From: Chloroflexi bacterium HGW-Chloroflexi-3
Lineage (GTDB): Bacteria; Chloroflexota; Anaerolineae; Anaerolineales; Anaerolineaceae
Reading direction: 5' to 3'
Assembly (NCBI GenBank): GCA_002842045.1
Contig: PHBX01000011.1
Location: forward strand, 124,001-188,000
DNA length: 64,000 nucleotides
This document shows, piece by piece, positions 16,690 through 24,750 of this stretch. Within the stretch, counting starts at the first letter, position 1, and each line of letters starts with the position of its first letter. Both the position numbers and the translations under genes were made by a program. The notes beneath the pieces are model-generated. The model was not told the origin of the DNA, did no database searches, and saw only the letters and a program-made list of their open reading frames with translations.

Positions 16690-17412
16690 CTATTCGTCCA
16701 GCTTTAAGTAAATGCGCTTGTTGATCTTTCCTTTGGACTTGTAATCAACAATATGAGCTTTACCAATTTCTGAGGTTGAACGAACATGGGTACCTCCATC
16801 TGCCTGAAGGTCAAGCCCCACAATTTCAATGGTACGGATTTCGTTGATTCCTTCCGGCAATAAATTAATTTTTGTGCGAATCAAATCAGGGATCTGAAAT
16901 GCCTCATCCCGGGGGAGAATCTGCACACGAATGGGATGATCTTTCTGAATTTCTTTGTTAACCGAATCTTCGATGACGTGAACCAGGTCTTTGCTGAGGG
17001 TCTCGAATTCAAAATCCATTCTACCCTCCATTGGGTCCATGTTTCCACCGGTCACCAGAGCACCATAATCACGAAAAACAACACCACAAAGCACATGCAT
17101 GGCTGAGTGGGTACGCATCAGTTGATAGCGGCGATCCCAATTGATTTTGGCACTCAGCCTTGTTCCCGGTTGGGGGAGGTTTCCTTCTGGATTAAGGGTA
17201 TGCCAGACCTGATCACCAATTTTTTTCACCCGAATTACATCAATAGAATGGCTATCCAGGGTGATCCAACCGGTGTCGTTGGGTTGGCCTCCACCACCGG
17301 GATAAAAGGCAGTTTGATCCAGGCTGATGGCGTGAGATTCCGGATCGATGGCTGATACGATGGCTTCAAACGCCTGTAAATAACTATCTTTTTGGTAAAG
17401 TAATTCGGTCAT
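16690..17412 (-). CDS. AlaX-type alanyl-tRNA editing protein
   Basis: A 240-residue free-standing editing protein related to the editing domain of AlaRS, which hydrolyses Ser-tRNA(Ala) or Gly-tRNA(Ala). It begins with the glycine-rich AFYPGGGGQPNDTG of the longer AlaX types (AlaX-M/L). The first metal motif is HSAMH (HxxxH), about residue 102; the second is DGGTHV, where the more common Cys is Asp, followed by RSTSEIG. Asp at this place is, to my memory, a natural variant in part of the family. ATG 17412 is preferred to ATG 17451 because it fits the usual N-terminus. It is the first gene of a two-gene operon with the ProRS-like protein. Confidence 0.88.
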   Translation of the reverse strand: MTELLYQKDSYLQAFEAIVSAIDPESHAISLDQTAFYPGGGGQPNDTGWITLDSHSIDVIRVKKIGDQVWHTLNPEGNLPQPGTRLSAKINWDRRYQLMRTHSAMHVLCGVVFRDYGALVTGGNMDPMEGRMDFEFETLSKDLVHVIEDSVNKEIQKDHPIRVQILPRDEAFQIPDLIRTKINLLPEGINEIRTIEIVGLDLQADGGTHVRSTSEIGKAHIVDYKSKGKINKRIYLKLDE

Positions 17413-17500
17413 AGTATCTCGCTCTTCAATGGAATGAATGTATTTTAGCATACCATAATATGCGATCTTCTCGGAGATCGGTCTTAATTGAATTTGACTG

Positions 17501-17534
17501 AAAAAAATAGGAGAACATGGGGATTTGTCCTCCT
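17501..17534 (-). terminator. Terminator of the NMT1-type ABC operon
   Basis: On the minus strand AGGAGGACA and TGTTCTCCT pair around AATCCCCA and are followed by ATTTTTTT. It lies 26 bases after the substrate-binding-protein stop. Confidence 0.75.
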
Positions 17535-17559
17535 AAATAAAAAGATGATTGCTAACGAA

Positions 17560-18564
17560 TTATTTTTCCATCAATAAATCATTGGTGAATGCTTTACTGA
17601 CATCAATGGGTCGCATGGTTTCATATTCTACCAATAAATCAACCAATGCTTGCCATTGCTGTAGATCATGCCATCCAATTGCATTTTCATCGGTGATTGG
17701 ACTACGCAGATCTTTTAATTCGGAGTCCAACATAAAACGCATATGTCCCCGATCTGTTTCCGGACCTGCATATTTAAGCACAATTTCAACTGCTTCATCG
17801 GGATTCTTTTCAGCGTATAAAATTCCTTCAATCGCAGCATCCAGGAAACGACTCAGTATGTCGGATTGATTGGCTAAGGTTTCCTCACTGGTAACATAGG
17901 TTAAACCGATGGAAGGAATGCCATAATCAGCTACATCCCAGAGATCAATTTCATACCCCCATTGCTGCATCATGTAAGGCTCATTAGATTTGAACACAGG
18001 ATAAACATCCACGTTTCCTTCAGTTAGAATGCGAGGATCGAAACCGACATTCACTAATTCAATTTTGTTAAAATCTGCACCTGCTGCTTTGATCAATGCA
18101 AATAAATCGGGTGGTGGTGTACCCTTAAACCCAACAATATGATCTTCCCAATCCCTGGGAGATGTGAACCCGCTGCTCTTGAGCGCAGCAAAAGCCTGTT
18201 GCCCTGTCTGCCCGATCAATCCAATCGACACCAGGGGTAATCCCGGTTCTGATCGGCGCTTGAGAAGAACAGCAGCATCTTGGGTCGTGACCTGGACTTT
18301 CCCTTGTGATACCAATTGCAGATGCTGCCCTGAACCGGGTGAATGTTCGATGGAGACATTCAAATTTCGGGCTGAAAAGAATCCTTTTTCCTTGGCGACG
18401 TATACACCGACAAATGGTAAATTTGCCTGAGGTTTATAGCCTGCCATGAATGTCATGCTGTCGATCGTTGGGGTAGTTGTGGGGCTGGCTGTGGGTAAAA
18501 TCGGAGTACAACCAGTCAGAAAGATGATAAGGATTATGAGAAGGGATGATGAACGCTGTAACAT
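17560..18564 (-). CDS. NMT1/THI5-like ABC substrate-binding lipoprotein
   Basis: A 334-residue solute-binding protein. The first 20 residues are a lipoprotein signal (LLIILIIFLTGC, Cys19), followed by a Thr/Pro-rich linker. The mature part has the NMT1/THI5-like pattern: LPFVGVYVAKEKGFFSARNL, the GSGQHLQLVSQGKVQVTTQDA stretch split over residues 77-97, and VDVYPVFKSNEP. Relatives bind thiamine-pyrimidine precursors (ThiY), riboflavin (RibY) or alkanesulfonates (SsuA). The permease and ATPase genes lie upstream in the same operon. The ligand cannot be fixed from sequence; the flavin-type domain of the operon regulator makes flavin or a related vitamin worth testing. Confidence 0.85.
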   Translation of the reverse strand: MLQRSSSLLIILIIFLTGCTPILPTASPTTTPTIDSMTFMAGYKPQANLPFVGVYVAKEKGFFSARNLNVSIEHSPGSGQHLQLVSQGKVQVTTQDAAVLLKRRSEPGLPLVSIGLIGQTGQQAFAALKSSGFTSPRDWEDHIVGFKGTPPPDLFALIKAAGADFNKIELVNVGFDPRILTEGNVDVYPVFKSNEPYMMQQWGYEIDLWDVADYGIPSIGLTYVTSEETLANQSDILSRFLDAAIEGILYAEKNPDEAVEIVLKYAGPETDRGHMRFMLDSELKDLRSPITDENAIGWHDLQQWQALVDLLVEYETMRPIDVSKAFTNDLLMEK

Positions 18565-18578
18565 AAAATCTCCTGAAA

Positions 18579-19349
18579 TTAAGAATTGGTTTGAGCTGGT
18601 TGCCAGAAGACAGCTTTAGCTTCTGACCAGGTAATAATGCGATAGATGATCATTCCCGCCGCAGCGAGAATAAAAATTGCAGCAAATAAAAAGGGTAAAT
18701 TTAAATTGGTGTATGCCATCCACATGGTGCGTCCTAACCCTCCGGAGGCACCAGTCCATTCCGCCACAACAGCACCGATTAACGAAAGCGGGCCTGTTAT
18801 TTTTAGTGCTGTAAACAAATAAGGAATGGCAGAAGGTGCCCGCAGATATCGGAAGATTTCCCATCGGCTTGCATTCCAGGATTTGAATAAATCGTGAAGA
18901 GCTGGATCTACGCGTTGCATGCCACTGAGGACATTGATCAATACCGGGAAAAAGCTCATCAGGGCTGTGATGATAATTTTTGGTAAAACACCAAAACCCA
19001 ACCATAAGGTTAATAGCGGTGCTATGGCAACCATAGGTGTGGATTTGATCAGAATTGCCAGAGTCATCACACCATCTTCAAAACCAGGCAAGAGAGTCAG
19101 AACGGATGCCAGAAGAAGCCCTGCAAGAACACCAATCAAAAGACCGGTCAGCGCTTCGCCCAGGGTTAAGAAGGTCGCCTGGGCAAATGTATCCGGGTGC
19201 GATAAAAGCGTCTGGATCACACGGGAAGGTGCAGGCAACAAATATACAGGAGTACCGGTTAAAAATACGCCCAATTCCCATCCGAGGAAAAAAACTACTA
19301 CAATGCTCAACGTGATGAAGATGGTTTTTCTGGATTGTTTATGCTGCAT
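18579..19349 (-). CDS. ABC transporter permease (SsuC/ThiX/RibX type)
   Basis: A 256-residue permease with six predicted helices of the BPD_transp_1 family. The conserved EAA-like loop is seen around SFFPVLINVLSGMQRVDPALHDLFKSWNASRW, residues about 137-168. The longer frame to 19526 runs through the ATPase gene, so ATG 19349 (MQHKQS) is the likely start; it overlaps the ATPase end by 11 bases, indicating coupled translation. It belongs with the NMT1-like lipoprotein and the ATPase as one importer. Confidence 0.85.
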   Translation of the reverse strand: MQHKQSRKTIFITLSIVVVFFLGWELGVFLTGTPVYLLPAPSRVIQTLLSHPDTFAQATFLTLGEALTGLLIGVLAGLLLASVLTLLPGFEDGVMTLAILIKSTPMVAIAPLLTLWLGFGVLPKIIITALMSFFPVLINVLSGMQRVDPALHDLFKSWNASRWEIFRYLRAPSAIPYLFTALKITGPLSLIGAVVAEWTGASGGLGRTMWMAYTNLNLPFLFAAIFILAAAGMIIYRIITWSEAKAVFWQPAQTNS

Positions 19350-20109
19350 GATTGAAATTTCCGTTTGGATCATGATGGAGTATGGAACGCAACCTGAATA
19401 AAAGTTCTTGAAAATCAGGATTATTTTCAAGGCGAGGATGAGGAATTGCAGTGGGAATGTCAGCCACAATGCGACCTGGTTGTTCAGAAAATACCAAAAT
19501 TCGATCAGATAACTTGATCGCCTCATGGATATTGTGAGTAATCCATAATACGGTGGGAGAAAAATCTTTCCAGAGGGAGAATAATTCTTCGGTAAGACGT
19601 TCGCGGGTCAATTCGTCCAATGCAGCGAAAGGTTCATCCATCAACCAGATGGGAGCATCCTGAAGCAATAAACGCGCTAATGCCAATCTTTGTTGCATAC
19701 CACCGGAGAGAGTGTATGGGTGCTGGTCAGCTGCTCCTTCAAGCCCGACCCGTTTGAGTACCTGTTCGACGCTTAATGGCTGTTGGTTTTTCACTTTTTG
19801 AAAACGTTCCGCTAATCGAAGATTACCTTCCACTGTTAACCAGGGCAACAAGGCCGGGCTTTGTGCCATCCAGGCAACCTGTCCATTTTCGATAGCCTGT
19901 TTAGGGTGAAATTCTCCAATTCTGATTTCACCTTGAGAAGGGGCGATCAGGTTCGCGATTAACCTTATCAAAGTCGATTTACCACATCCGCTGGGACCAA
20001 TCAGGGCAACAAATTGTTTTTGAGATATATCTAAATGAATATCTTCCAGTGCATGTGTGGTTTTACCGTTGAAGTATTGATGAGAGAGTGATTGAATTGA
20101 AATTTGCAT
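19339..20109 (-). CDS. ABC transporter ATP-binding protein (SsuB/TauB type)
   Basis: A 256-residue nucleotide-binding subunit. Walker A is GPSGCGKST at about 38-46, the Q-loop is QSPALLPW, the ABC signature LSGGMQQRLALARLL lies at about 134-148, Walker B LMDEPFAALD at about 155-164 and the switch histidine in WITHNIHEA. It is typical of taurine/sulfonate/pyrimidine importers that pair with NMT1-like binding proteins. It starts three bases after the regulator gene's stop, and its end overlaps the permease start. Confidence 0.92.
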   Translation of the reverse strand: MQISIQSLSHQYFNGKTTHALEDIHLDISQKQFVALIGPSGCGKSTLIRLIANLIAPSQGEIRIGEFHPKQAIENGQVAWMAQSPALLPWLTVEGNLRLAERFQKVKNQQPLSVEQVLKRVGLEGAADQHPYTLSGGMQQRLALARLLLQDAPIWLMDEPFAALDELTRERLTEELFSLWKDFSPTVLWITHNIHEAIKLSDRILVFSEQPGRIVADIPTAIPHPRLENNPDFQELLFRLRSILHHDPNGNFNHAA

Positions 20110-20112
20110 TGC

Positions 20113-21240
20113 TTAATTCTTTTCTGCTGCCAGACCCATCCACCCTCTCAAGGTTTCAGGGAAAATGGTAAAAACGGTTTCCACTTGGTTGATAAATCGT
20201 TGTGGTGTATCCTGTCCCAGATATCGTTTGGATAATTTACTGAGCAATGTAGTGCGGGTATCAATATCAACATTTTGAACTTCTTTGGCGGAACCGCGCA
20301 TCACAATACGTCTATAAGGGGACCAGGGCTCATCGATGGTAAGGGAAACCTGTGGATTTTTGCGAATATAATCTACCCACTGACTACCATGCCAGGCAAG
20401 AATGTTGAATTTTTTCCCGTCCCATTCCTGCCAGACAGGTATGACATGCGGTTGACCATCAGGTCGAATACAAGCCAATCGGGCAGTCCAGGGACCGATC
20501 AAGAATTGCGCTATCTGAGAATCATTCATCATTGTAGTGGGCTGAAATGAAGATTGTTGATCGTGGTGATAAGGACTGTATTGAAGGGCACCCAGACGAT
20601 ATGATATGCGGGCAGCCATTGCTCGTAATTCAGGCATCCATTCATCCAGAAGTTGTTGGGTTACCCAGCGATATTTTGGTACTGTGAGCAATAGTCCGGC
20701 GATTGGCTTGATACCGTCTGCACAAATTGGGACGGCAATTTCATAATAATCACTATTTTCCCGTAAACAATAGCCGTCTTGAATAACCTGGGTTTGATAA
20801 GGTGGAATTAAAATGCTATAAGCTGTAGTATCATCGGAAAGTGGCTCACCTACAGAATAGACAGCTCTGATGATCTGATCCGCCTCTCTTTGATCCAATA
20901 ACAAGATCCCATGTGGACCAGGAACTGCCAACGCGAGGGTCTCAGAAAATGTTTTGTTGTGTAATTCCTGTTGAAAAACGTTGATTAATGTCTGGTAAGA
21001 GGGTGAATTGGTACCTGACCACGATAACAGACGTGGTCCAGCAATGTAACGCCCACGTGTTTCAGATTGATCGAGATAGCCGATATCTTTCAATTCCTTT
21101 AACAAAGTGAAGAGTGTGCTACGGGAAATTTTGGTTTGCTCTAGAATTTCCTGTGGACTTAAACCCTCAGGATTTTGCATAAAAAATTCAAGCAGTCCTA
21201 ATGTTCTTTCAATTGTGGAGGATAAAGTTTCTTTTTTCAT
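20113..21240 (-). CDS. IclR-type HTH fused to a PNPOx-like flavin/F420-binding split barrel
   Basis: A 375-residue fusion. Residues 1-75 are an IclR-type winged helix-turn-helix (SSTIERTLGLLEFF, ISRSTLFTLLKEL). Residues about 80-220 resemble a shortened IclR effector domain (GPHGILLLDQRE, IRAVYSVGEPLS). Residues about 235-375 are a PNPOx-like split barrel (GPWTARLACIRPDGQPHVIPVW..WDGKKFNILAW, VSLTIDEPWSPYRRIVMRGSA) of the family that binds FMN, FAD or F420. The fusion is not one I know as described. It heads the importer operon, and a palindrome overlaps its promoter, so autoregulation in response to a flavin-like ligand is a reasonable inference. The barrel could instead be a structural relic. 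Confidence 0.8.
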   Translation of the reverse strand: MKKETLSSTIERTLGLLEFFMQNPEGLSPQEILEQTKISRSTLFTLLKELKDIGYLDQSETRGRYIAGPRLLSWSGTNSPSYQTLINVFQQELHNKTFSETLALAVPGPHGILLLDQREADQIIRAVYSVGEPLSDDTTAYSILIPPYQTQVIQDGYCLRENSDYYEIAVPICADGIKPIAGLLLTVPKYRWVTQQLLDEWMPELRAMAARISYRLGALQYSPYHHDQQSSFQPTTMMNDSQIAQFLIGPWTARLACIRPDGQPHVIPVWQEWDGKKFNILAWHGSQWVDYIRKNPQVSLTIDEPWSPYRRIVMRGSAKEVQNVDIDTRTTLLSKLSKRYLGQDTPQRFINQVETVFTIFPETLRGWMGLAAEKN

Positions 21241-21251
21241 AATAAAGTACC

Positions 21252-21277
21252 ATATATTGGACTACAGTCCAGTATAT
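21252..21277. promoter_or_regulatory. Palindromic operator of the IclR-fusion operon
   Basis: ATATATTGGACT and AGTCCAGTATAT are separated by AC; 11 of 12 positions are complementary. The core TGGACT-AC-AGTCCA has the form of IclR-family sites. It covers the -10 element and the transcription start, which fits repression by the adjacent regulator. Confidence 0.75.
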
Positions 21278-21298
21278 CACACTTTGTATTATTGGCAA
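21271..21298 (-). promoter_or_regulatory. Promoter of the IclR-fusion/ABC importer operon
   Basis: On the minus strand TTGCCA (21293-21298) and TATACT (21271-21276) lie 16 bases apart, about 31 bases before the ATG at 21240. The leader is too short to hold a TPP or FMN riboswitch. Confidence 0.7.
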
Positions 21299-21307
21299 GT
21301 GATTTAA

Positions 21308-21341
21308 TTAAAAAAAGGCATCCTTTTGGAAAGATGCCTTT
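21308..21341 (-). terminator. Terminator after the small membrane protein gene
   Basis: AAAGGCATC and GATGCCTTT form a stem that on the minus strand is followed by seven Ts, 23 bases after the stop of the small protein. Confidence 0.85.
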
Positions 21342-21363
21342 AATCATTTATTAGTTGTTTAAA

Positions 21364-21570
21364 TTATCGCAAGAAGAAGGTTAAGACGATCAAAATCGCG
21401 ATGAAACTTCCAGCCAATATACCAATTCTTTTCAAATCTTTTACAACGTATGAATAATCCGGATTAAAATCGGTAGTTGATAAACGATTTCTCGGGCTGT
21501 TTAATACGGCAGCTGTTGTGTTATCGGCGGTTCTAACTGATTTTGCTTTTCGGTATTGTTTTTTTGCCAT
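21364..21570 (-). CDS. Small single-span membrane protein
   Basis: A 68-residue protein with a basic N-terminus (KKQYRKAKS), a Thr/Asn-rich middle and one C-terminal membrane helix (IGILAGSFIAILIVLTFF) ending at the last arginine. AGGAGAGTCTCCC precedes its ATG, a good ribosome binding site. It has its own terminator and lies 76 bases after the sortase gene on the same strand. I do not recognise its family; a tail-anchored orientation with the N-terminus inside is suggested by the charge distribution. Confidence 0.7.
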   Translation of the reverse strand: MAKKQYRKAKSVRTADNTTAAVLNSPRNRLSTTDFNPDYSYVVKDLKRIGILAGSFIAILIVLTFFLR

Positions 21571-21646
21571 GGGAGACTCTCCTCAAACAAATTCTTCCAT
21601 ATCCTGTATCAGAATAGGCGACATTATTTATACCACGTTTTTGAAT

Positions 21647-22555
21647 TTATTGGTCGAGCAGAGTCGCGGATATCACTATTCGATGGGTATCAACCATGTA
21701 TGGATAGCAGGAAATTAATGTTACAACCGGGTCTGAGGTGGGAGTCATTACTTCCACCTGAAGAGGACCAACAACCTGCTGTTGTTGTACAACATAGGTG
21801 TAAGCACGTTGATTGGTGTAAACAATCACTTCATCGCCAGGTTGCAATTGGTCCAGGTCACGGAATATTTCACCAAACACATCATTATGTGCTGAAAGAA
21901 CCAGGTTCCCATTCTGACCAGGGTTGGGGGAATGAATGTATTGACCGACGCCTTTTTTGAGTTGTTCTTCACCATCACCCATGACGATCGGCGCATCCAC
22001 CGAAATAGCCGGGATGCGGATACGAATCGCCTGTTCCGGGCTTGCGGTTGGTAACGGAAGGCTGGCCATAGCCTGAACATGAGCACGAAGATGCTCCGGT
22101 ATTTCAGACTCGTTGAAACGCACACCACCGGGATCTGTTGGCGGGGTGTGCCCGGATGGCAACACAACCGCTTGAATAATGGCTGTGGGAGTCAGGGTTG
22201 GCAAGGTCATCGCAGCGATCGCTTCCTGATTCAGATTCTGTAAAAGGCCAAAAATATTAAAGAAAATAAAAATCAAACCAACTACAGCGATTACTTCGAT
22301 ACCGACCAACATTCGATCAAAAAAAGTACGCTTGGGTTTTCGATCCTGTAGATAAGCATCCAGATCGTCATCTGATTGCGACATGTCCTCGGATAATAAA
22401 CCTGGTGTTGCCACCGGTTCTAAATTGATCATGCGGTTTGATCTTCTGTATTGGGAAGGTTGACGTGATCTTTCAGCTCTTTGCTTCTCGATAATGACCT
22501 GGCGCAATTCCTGAATGGACATGTCGTCAACAGATTTTTTTCTTTTTCCAGCCAT
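21647..22555 (-). CDS. Class D/E-like sortase
   Basis: A 302-residue transpeptidase. A charged cytoplasmic region of about 85 residues precedes one membrane helix (EVIAVVGLIFIFFNIFGLL), a Thr/Pro-rich stalk and the sortase barrel from about residue 175 (IRIRIPAISVDAPIV). The catalytic triad is visible: His in LVLSAHND, Cys in TLISCYP and Arg in DTHRIV. This order fits sortases that attach proteins to the cell envelope or, in this phylum, possibly other acceptors. No LPxTG-like substrate is encoded in the window. The unusually long cytoplasmic head is odd and has several basic stretches. Confidence 0.9.
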   Translation of the reverse strand: MAGKRKKSVDDMSIQELRQVIIEKQRAERSRQPSQYRRSNRMINLEPVATPGLLSEDMSQSDDDLDAYLQDRKPKRTFFDRMLVGIEVIAVVGLIFIFFNIFGLLQNLNQEAIAAMTLPTLTPTAIIQAVVLPSGHTPPTDPGGVRFNESEIPEHLRAHVQAMASLPLPTASPEQAIRIRIPAISVDAPIVMGDGEEQLKKGVGQYIHSPNPGQNGNLVLSAHNDVFGEIFRDLDQLQPGDEVIVYTNQRAYTYVVQQQQVVGPLQVEVMTPTSDPVVTLISCYPYMVDTHRIVISATLLDQ

Positions 22556-22665
22556 AGGATCCTTTTTTGTGATTATACACTAATCCAATCATCTTTTTTA
22601 AATCCATATATCAATATGAGTGCTAGATCAATACCTAGCAAATTTGTCACATTTATAAATCATTG

Positions 22666-22694
22666 TTAATTAACTAATAATGCAGCGTTATAAT
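22666..22694 (+). promoter_or_regulatory. Promoter for the zinc-ribbon membrane protein/lepB operon
   Basis: TTAATT (22666-22671) and a perfect TATAAT (22689-22694) are separated by 17 bases, 60 bases before the first gene, which has AGGAGGAAGC as ribosome binding site. Confidence 0.55.
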
Positions 22695-22753
22695 TAAGTA
22701 TTCAAAAAAATCAATCTTGATTTTTCAATCTTTGCAAATTTTTAGGAGGAAGC

Positions 22754-23671
22754 ATGCGACGTTTCCTGTTAGGTATCATTATTATTGTTTTATTTTTAAC
22801 AGTTTCATTACCTGTTCAGGCACAATCTGAGATCACCATTGAAGAAATGCAGGTTAAAATCTGGCCTGAATATGATCAACCATCTGTATTAGTCATTAAC
22901 AATATATTTTTATCCGGTGATGTGAAGTTCCCAGCGCGTATCAATTTTAATATCCCAGTATCAGCTGGGACTCCTCATTCAGTTGCCGTTCGAGAACTGG
23001 ATGGGCAATTGTACCTGTTAGATTATGATATGACCACTTCAGGAGAATGGAACAAGTTATCTTTTACATCTCCCTACGCTGATATTTGGATTGAATATTA
23101 TGATTCTTCATTGGATTTGGAAAAAGCGCTCCGCAATTATGAATTCAAATGGGTAGGAGAATATGTTGTTAAAAACCTTTTAATTGAGGTTCAGCAGCCA
23201 ATAACAGCCACCAATATGACCTTCAAAGAAAGCATGGGTCAAGCGCGCATAGGTAGTGACGGGTTTACCTATTTTACAAACGAAGTGGGTGAAATTAAAG
23301 CCAACACAAAAATTACTTTAAATTTGGAATATACAAAAACAGATAATACACTTAGTTCGAGCATGACAGTGCCTGTGCAACCAGTGACACCATTAACAGA
23401 AGACACGATTCAGGGAAAAACATCTTTTGCTCAAATCGTACCTTTTATTATTGCAGGAGTTGGTCTGGCGATGTTAGTAATTGGGGTACTTTGGTATATG
23501 AACAAGCAAAAAGAAATCTTACCAAAATCGCGCCAACGACATGTTAGCAATAAAAGAATGCCAACGCATCAGGAAGGGGATTCGATATTCTGTCACCGCT
23601 GTGGTCGTCGGGCGGATTCTGGGGATGTATTTTGTCGATCCTGTGGCACAAAGTTGAAAACTGAGGAATAA
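22754..23671 (+). CDS. Exported beta-rich membrane protein with C-terminal cytoplasmic zinc ribbon
   Basis: A 305-residue protein with a signal peptide (residues 1-23, ending VQAQS), an extracytoplasmic region of about 200 residues rich in beta strands, one membrane helix at about 231-250 (IVPFIIAGVGLAMLVIGVLWY) and a C-terminal zinc ribbon (CHRCGRRADSGDVFCRSCG, 281-299). The zinc ribbon would face the cytoplasm. I do not recognise a function. It precedes signal peptidase I by 85 bases. The outside sensing part joined to an inside zinc ribbon suggests a sensor or assembly factor, but this is only an inference. Confidence 0.75.
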   Translation: MRRFLLGIIIIVLFLTVSLPVQAQSEITIEEMQVKIWPEYDQPSVLVINNIFLSGDVKFPARINFNIPVSAGTPHSVAVRELDGQLYLLDYDMTTSGEWNKLSFTSPYADIWIEYYDSSLDLEKALRNYEFKWVGEYVVKNLLIEVQQPITATNMTFKESMGQARIGSDGFTYFTNEVGEIKANTKITLNLEYTKTDNTLSSSMTVPVQPVTPLTEDTIQGKTSFAQIVPFIIAGVGLAMLVIGVLWYMNKQKEILPKSRQRHVSNKRMPTHQEGDSIFCHRCGRRADSGDVFCRSCGTKLKTEE

Positions 23672-23756
23672 GTTTGTATTCAGATTCTGTAAAATCCTTC
23701 CCTTGATTGTATGGTGTATGGGATTTATAATCAAGACAAGAAATTGGGAGTAGATT

Positions 23757-24350
23757 TTGAATAACACATATCCGGAAGAACCGATATTTGATCAGGTTGA
23801 AACAATAGAAAAAAAGCCTAAATGGCGCAGCTTCTTTTTGGAAATTTTTCAGACGCTCTTTTTGGCGTTGATTTTTTATTTTATTATTGATAGTTTTTTC
23901 CCGCGAGTAAGGGTGGAAAATATCAGCATGAAACCTACCCTGGAGCCGGGAGAATTATTACTGGTCAATAAATTAGCCTATACGATAGGTAACCCACGTC
24001 ATGGAGATGTAATTGTTTTCCATTACCCTGGGAATCCGGAAGAAGATTATATAAAACGCTTGATAGGATTGCCGGGTGATGAAATAAGAGTTGAAGGTGG
24101 ATTGGTGTATATTAATGGTCAATCGCTGGAGGAACCATACATTTCCGCATCACCATCCTATCGAGGAAATTGGGAAGTTCCGCTGGATTCGTTTTTTGTG
24201 TTGGGTGATAATCGCAATCAATCATCTGATTCACATAGCTGGGGCTTCGTACCTAAGGAAAATGTGGTTGGAAAGGCATTGATCGTTTATTGGCCGATTG
24301 ATCAAATAAAGATATTAACTCACCCATTAATTGTAAACGCAGCCCACTAA
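23757..24350 (+). CDS. lepB: Signal peptidase I
   Basis: A 197-residue type I signal peptidase with one N-terminal membrane helix (IFQTLFLALIFYFIIDSFF, about residues 26-44). The catalytic serine is in SMKPTLEPGE near residue 56, the lysine in DYIKRLIGLPGD near residue 98, and the box E segment is FVLGDNRNQSSDSHSWG. It removes signal peptides outside the membrane, for example from the neighbouring exported proteins. The start is a TTG at 23757 with GGGAG six bases upstream. Confidence 0.95.
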   Translation: MNNTYPEEPIFDQVETIEKKPKWRSFFLEIFQTLFLALIFYFIIDSFFPRVRVENISMKPTLEPGELLLVNKLAYTIGNPRHGDVIVFHYPGNPEEDYIKRLIGLPGDEIRVEGGLVYINGQSLEEPYISASPSYRGNWEVPLDSFFVLGDNRNQSSDSHSWGFVPKENVVGKALIVYWPIDQIKILTHPLIVNAAH

Positions 24351-24357
24351 AGAGATA

Positions 24358-24666
24358 ATGATGCGCAGGTCCATTCAAAAAAGTAAAGTGTTTTGCCCTT
24401 CCTGTCAGGTTGGTAATTACCATCTCAAGTTGGTAACTTATTATGCTTGGCACAAGAATGATTTAATTACCGTACCTGATTTTCCAAGTTGGGTATGTGA
24501 TGTTTGCAACCGAATTGAATACGATGAGAAAGCTGTCAATCAACTTCGATCATTATTGGCTTCTTCTACAGATGCCCGGGTGGTGGAAAATGCCCGCAAG
24601 AAGCCAAAGTCCTTGCAAACATCAATAAAAAATCGACGACCCCATAAAACAAATAACAATCAATAA
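24358..24666 (+). CDS. YgiT/MqsA-like zinc-finger protein
   Basis: A 102-residue protein with a two-CxxC zinc finger: CPSC near residue 13 and CDVC near residue 47, around a beta-rich stretch. This is the YgiT-type finger found at the start of MqsA antitoxins. Here there is no DNA-binding Xre domain and no toxin neighbour. The tail is basic (RKKPKSLQTSIKNRRPHK) and could contact nucleic acid. It follows lepB by seven bases. ATG 24358 and ATG 24361 are both possible starts. Confidence 0.7.
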   Translation: MMRRSIQKSKVFCPSCQVGNYHLKLVTYYAWHKNDLITVPDFPSWVCDVCNRIEYDEKAVNQLRSLLASSTDARVVENARKKPKSLQTSIKNRRPHKTNNNQ

Positions 24667-24750
24667 CAAATCTATTAGGTTTATATTGTTTTTATAAAAA
24701 AAAATGATAGAATAAATAAACTATTATTTTTGCTCATAACCTGGGGGGGC

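Noticed and set aside
21241..21308. Possible TPP or FMN riboswitch before the NMT1-type importer operon.
   Set aside because: The promoter lies only 31 bases before the start codon and a terminator of another gene occupies the space upstream, so no riboswitch fits.
24358..24666. MqsRA-type toxin-antitoxin system.
   Set aside because: Only the YgiT-like finger is present; no MqsR-like toxin, no Xre domain, and the gene is in a signal-peptidase operon.
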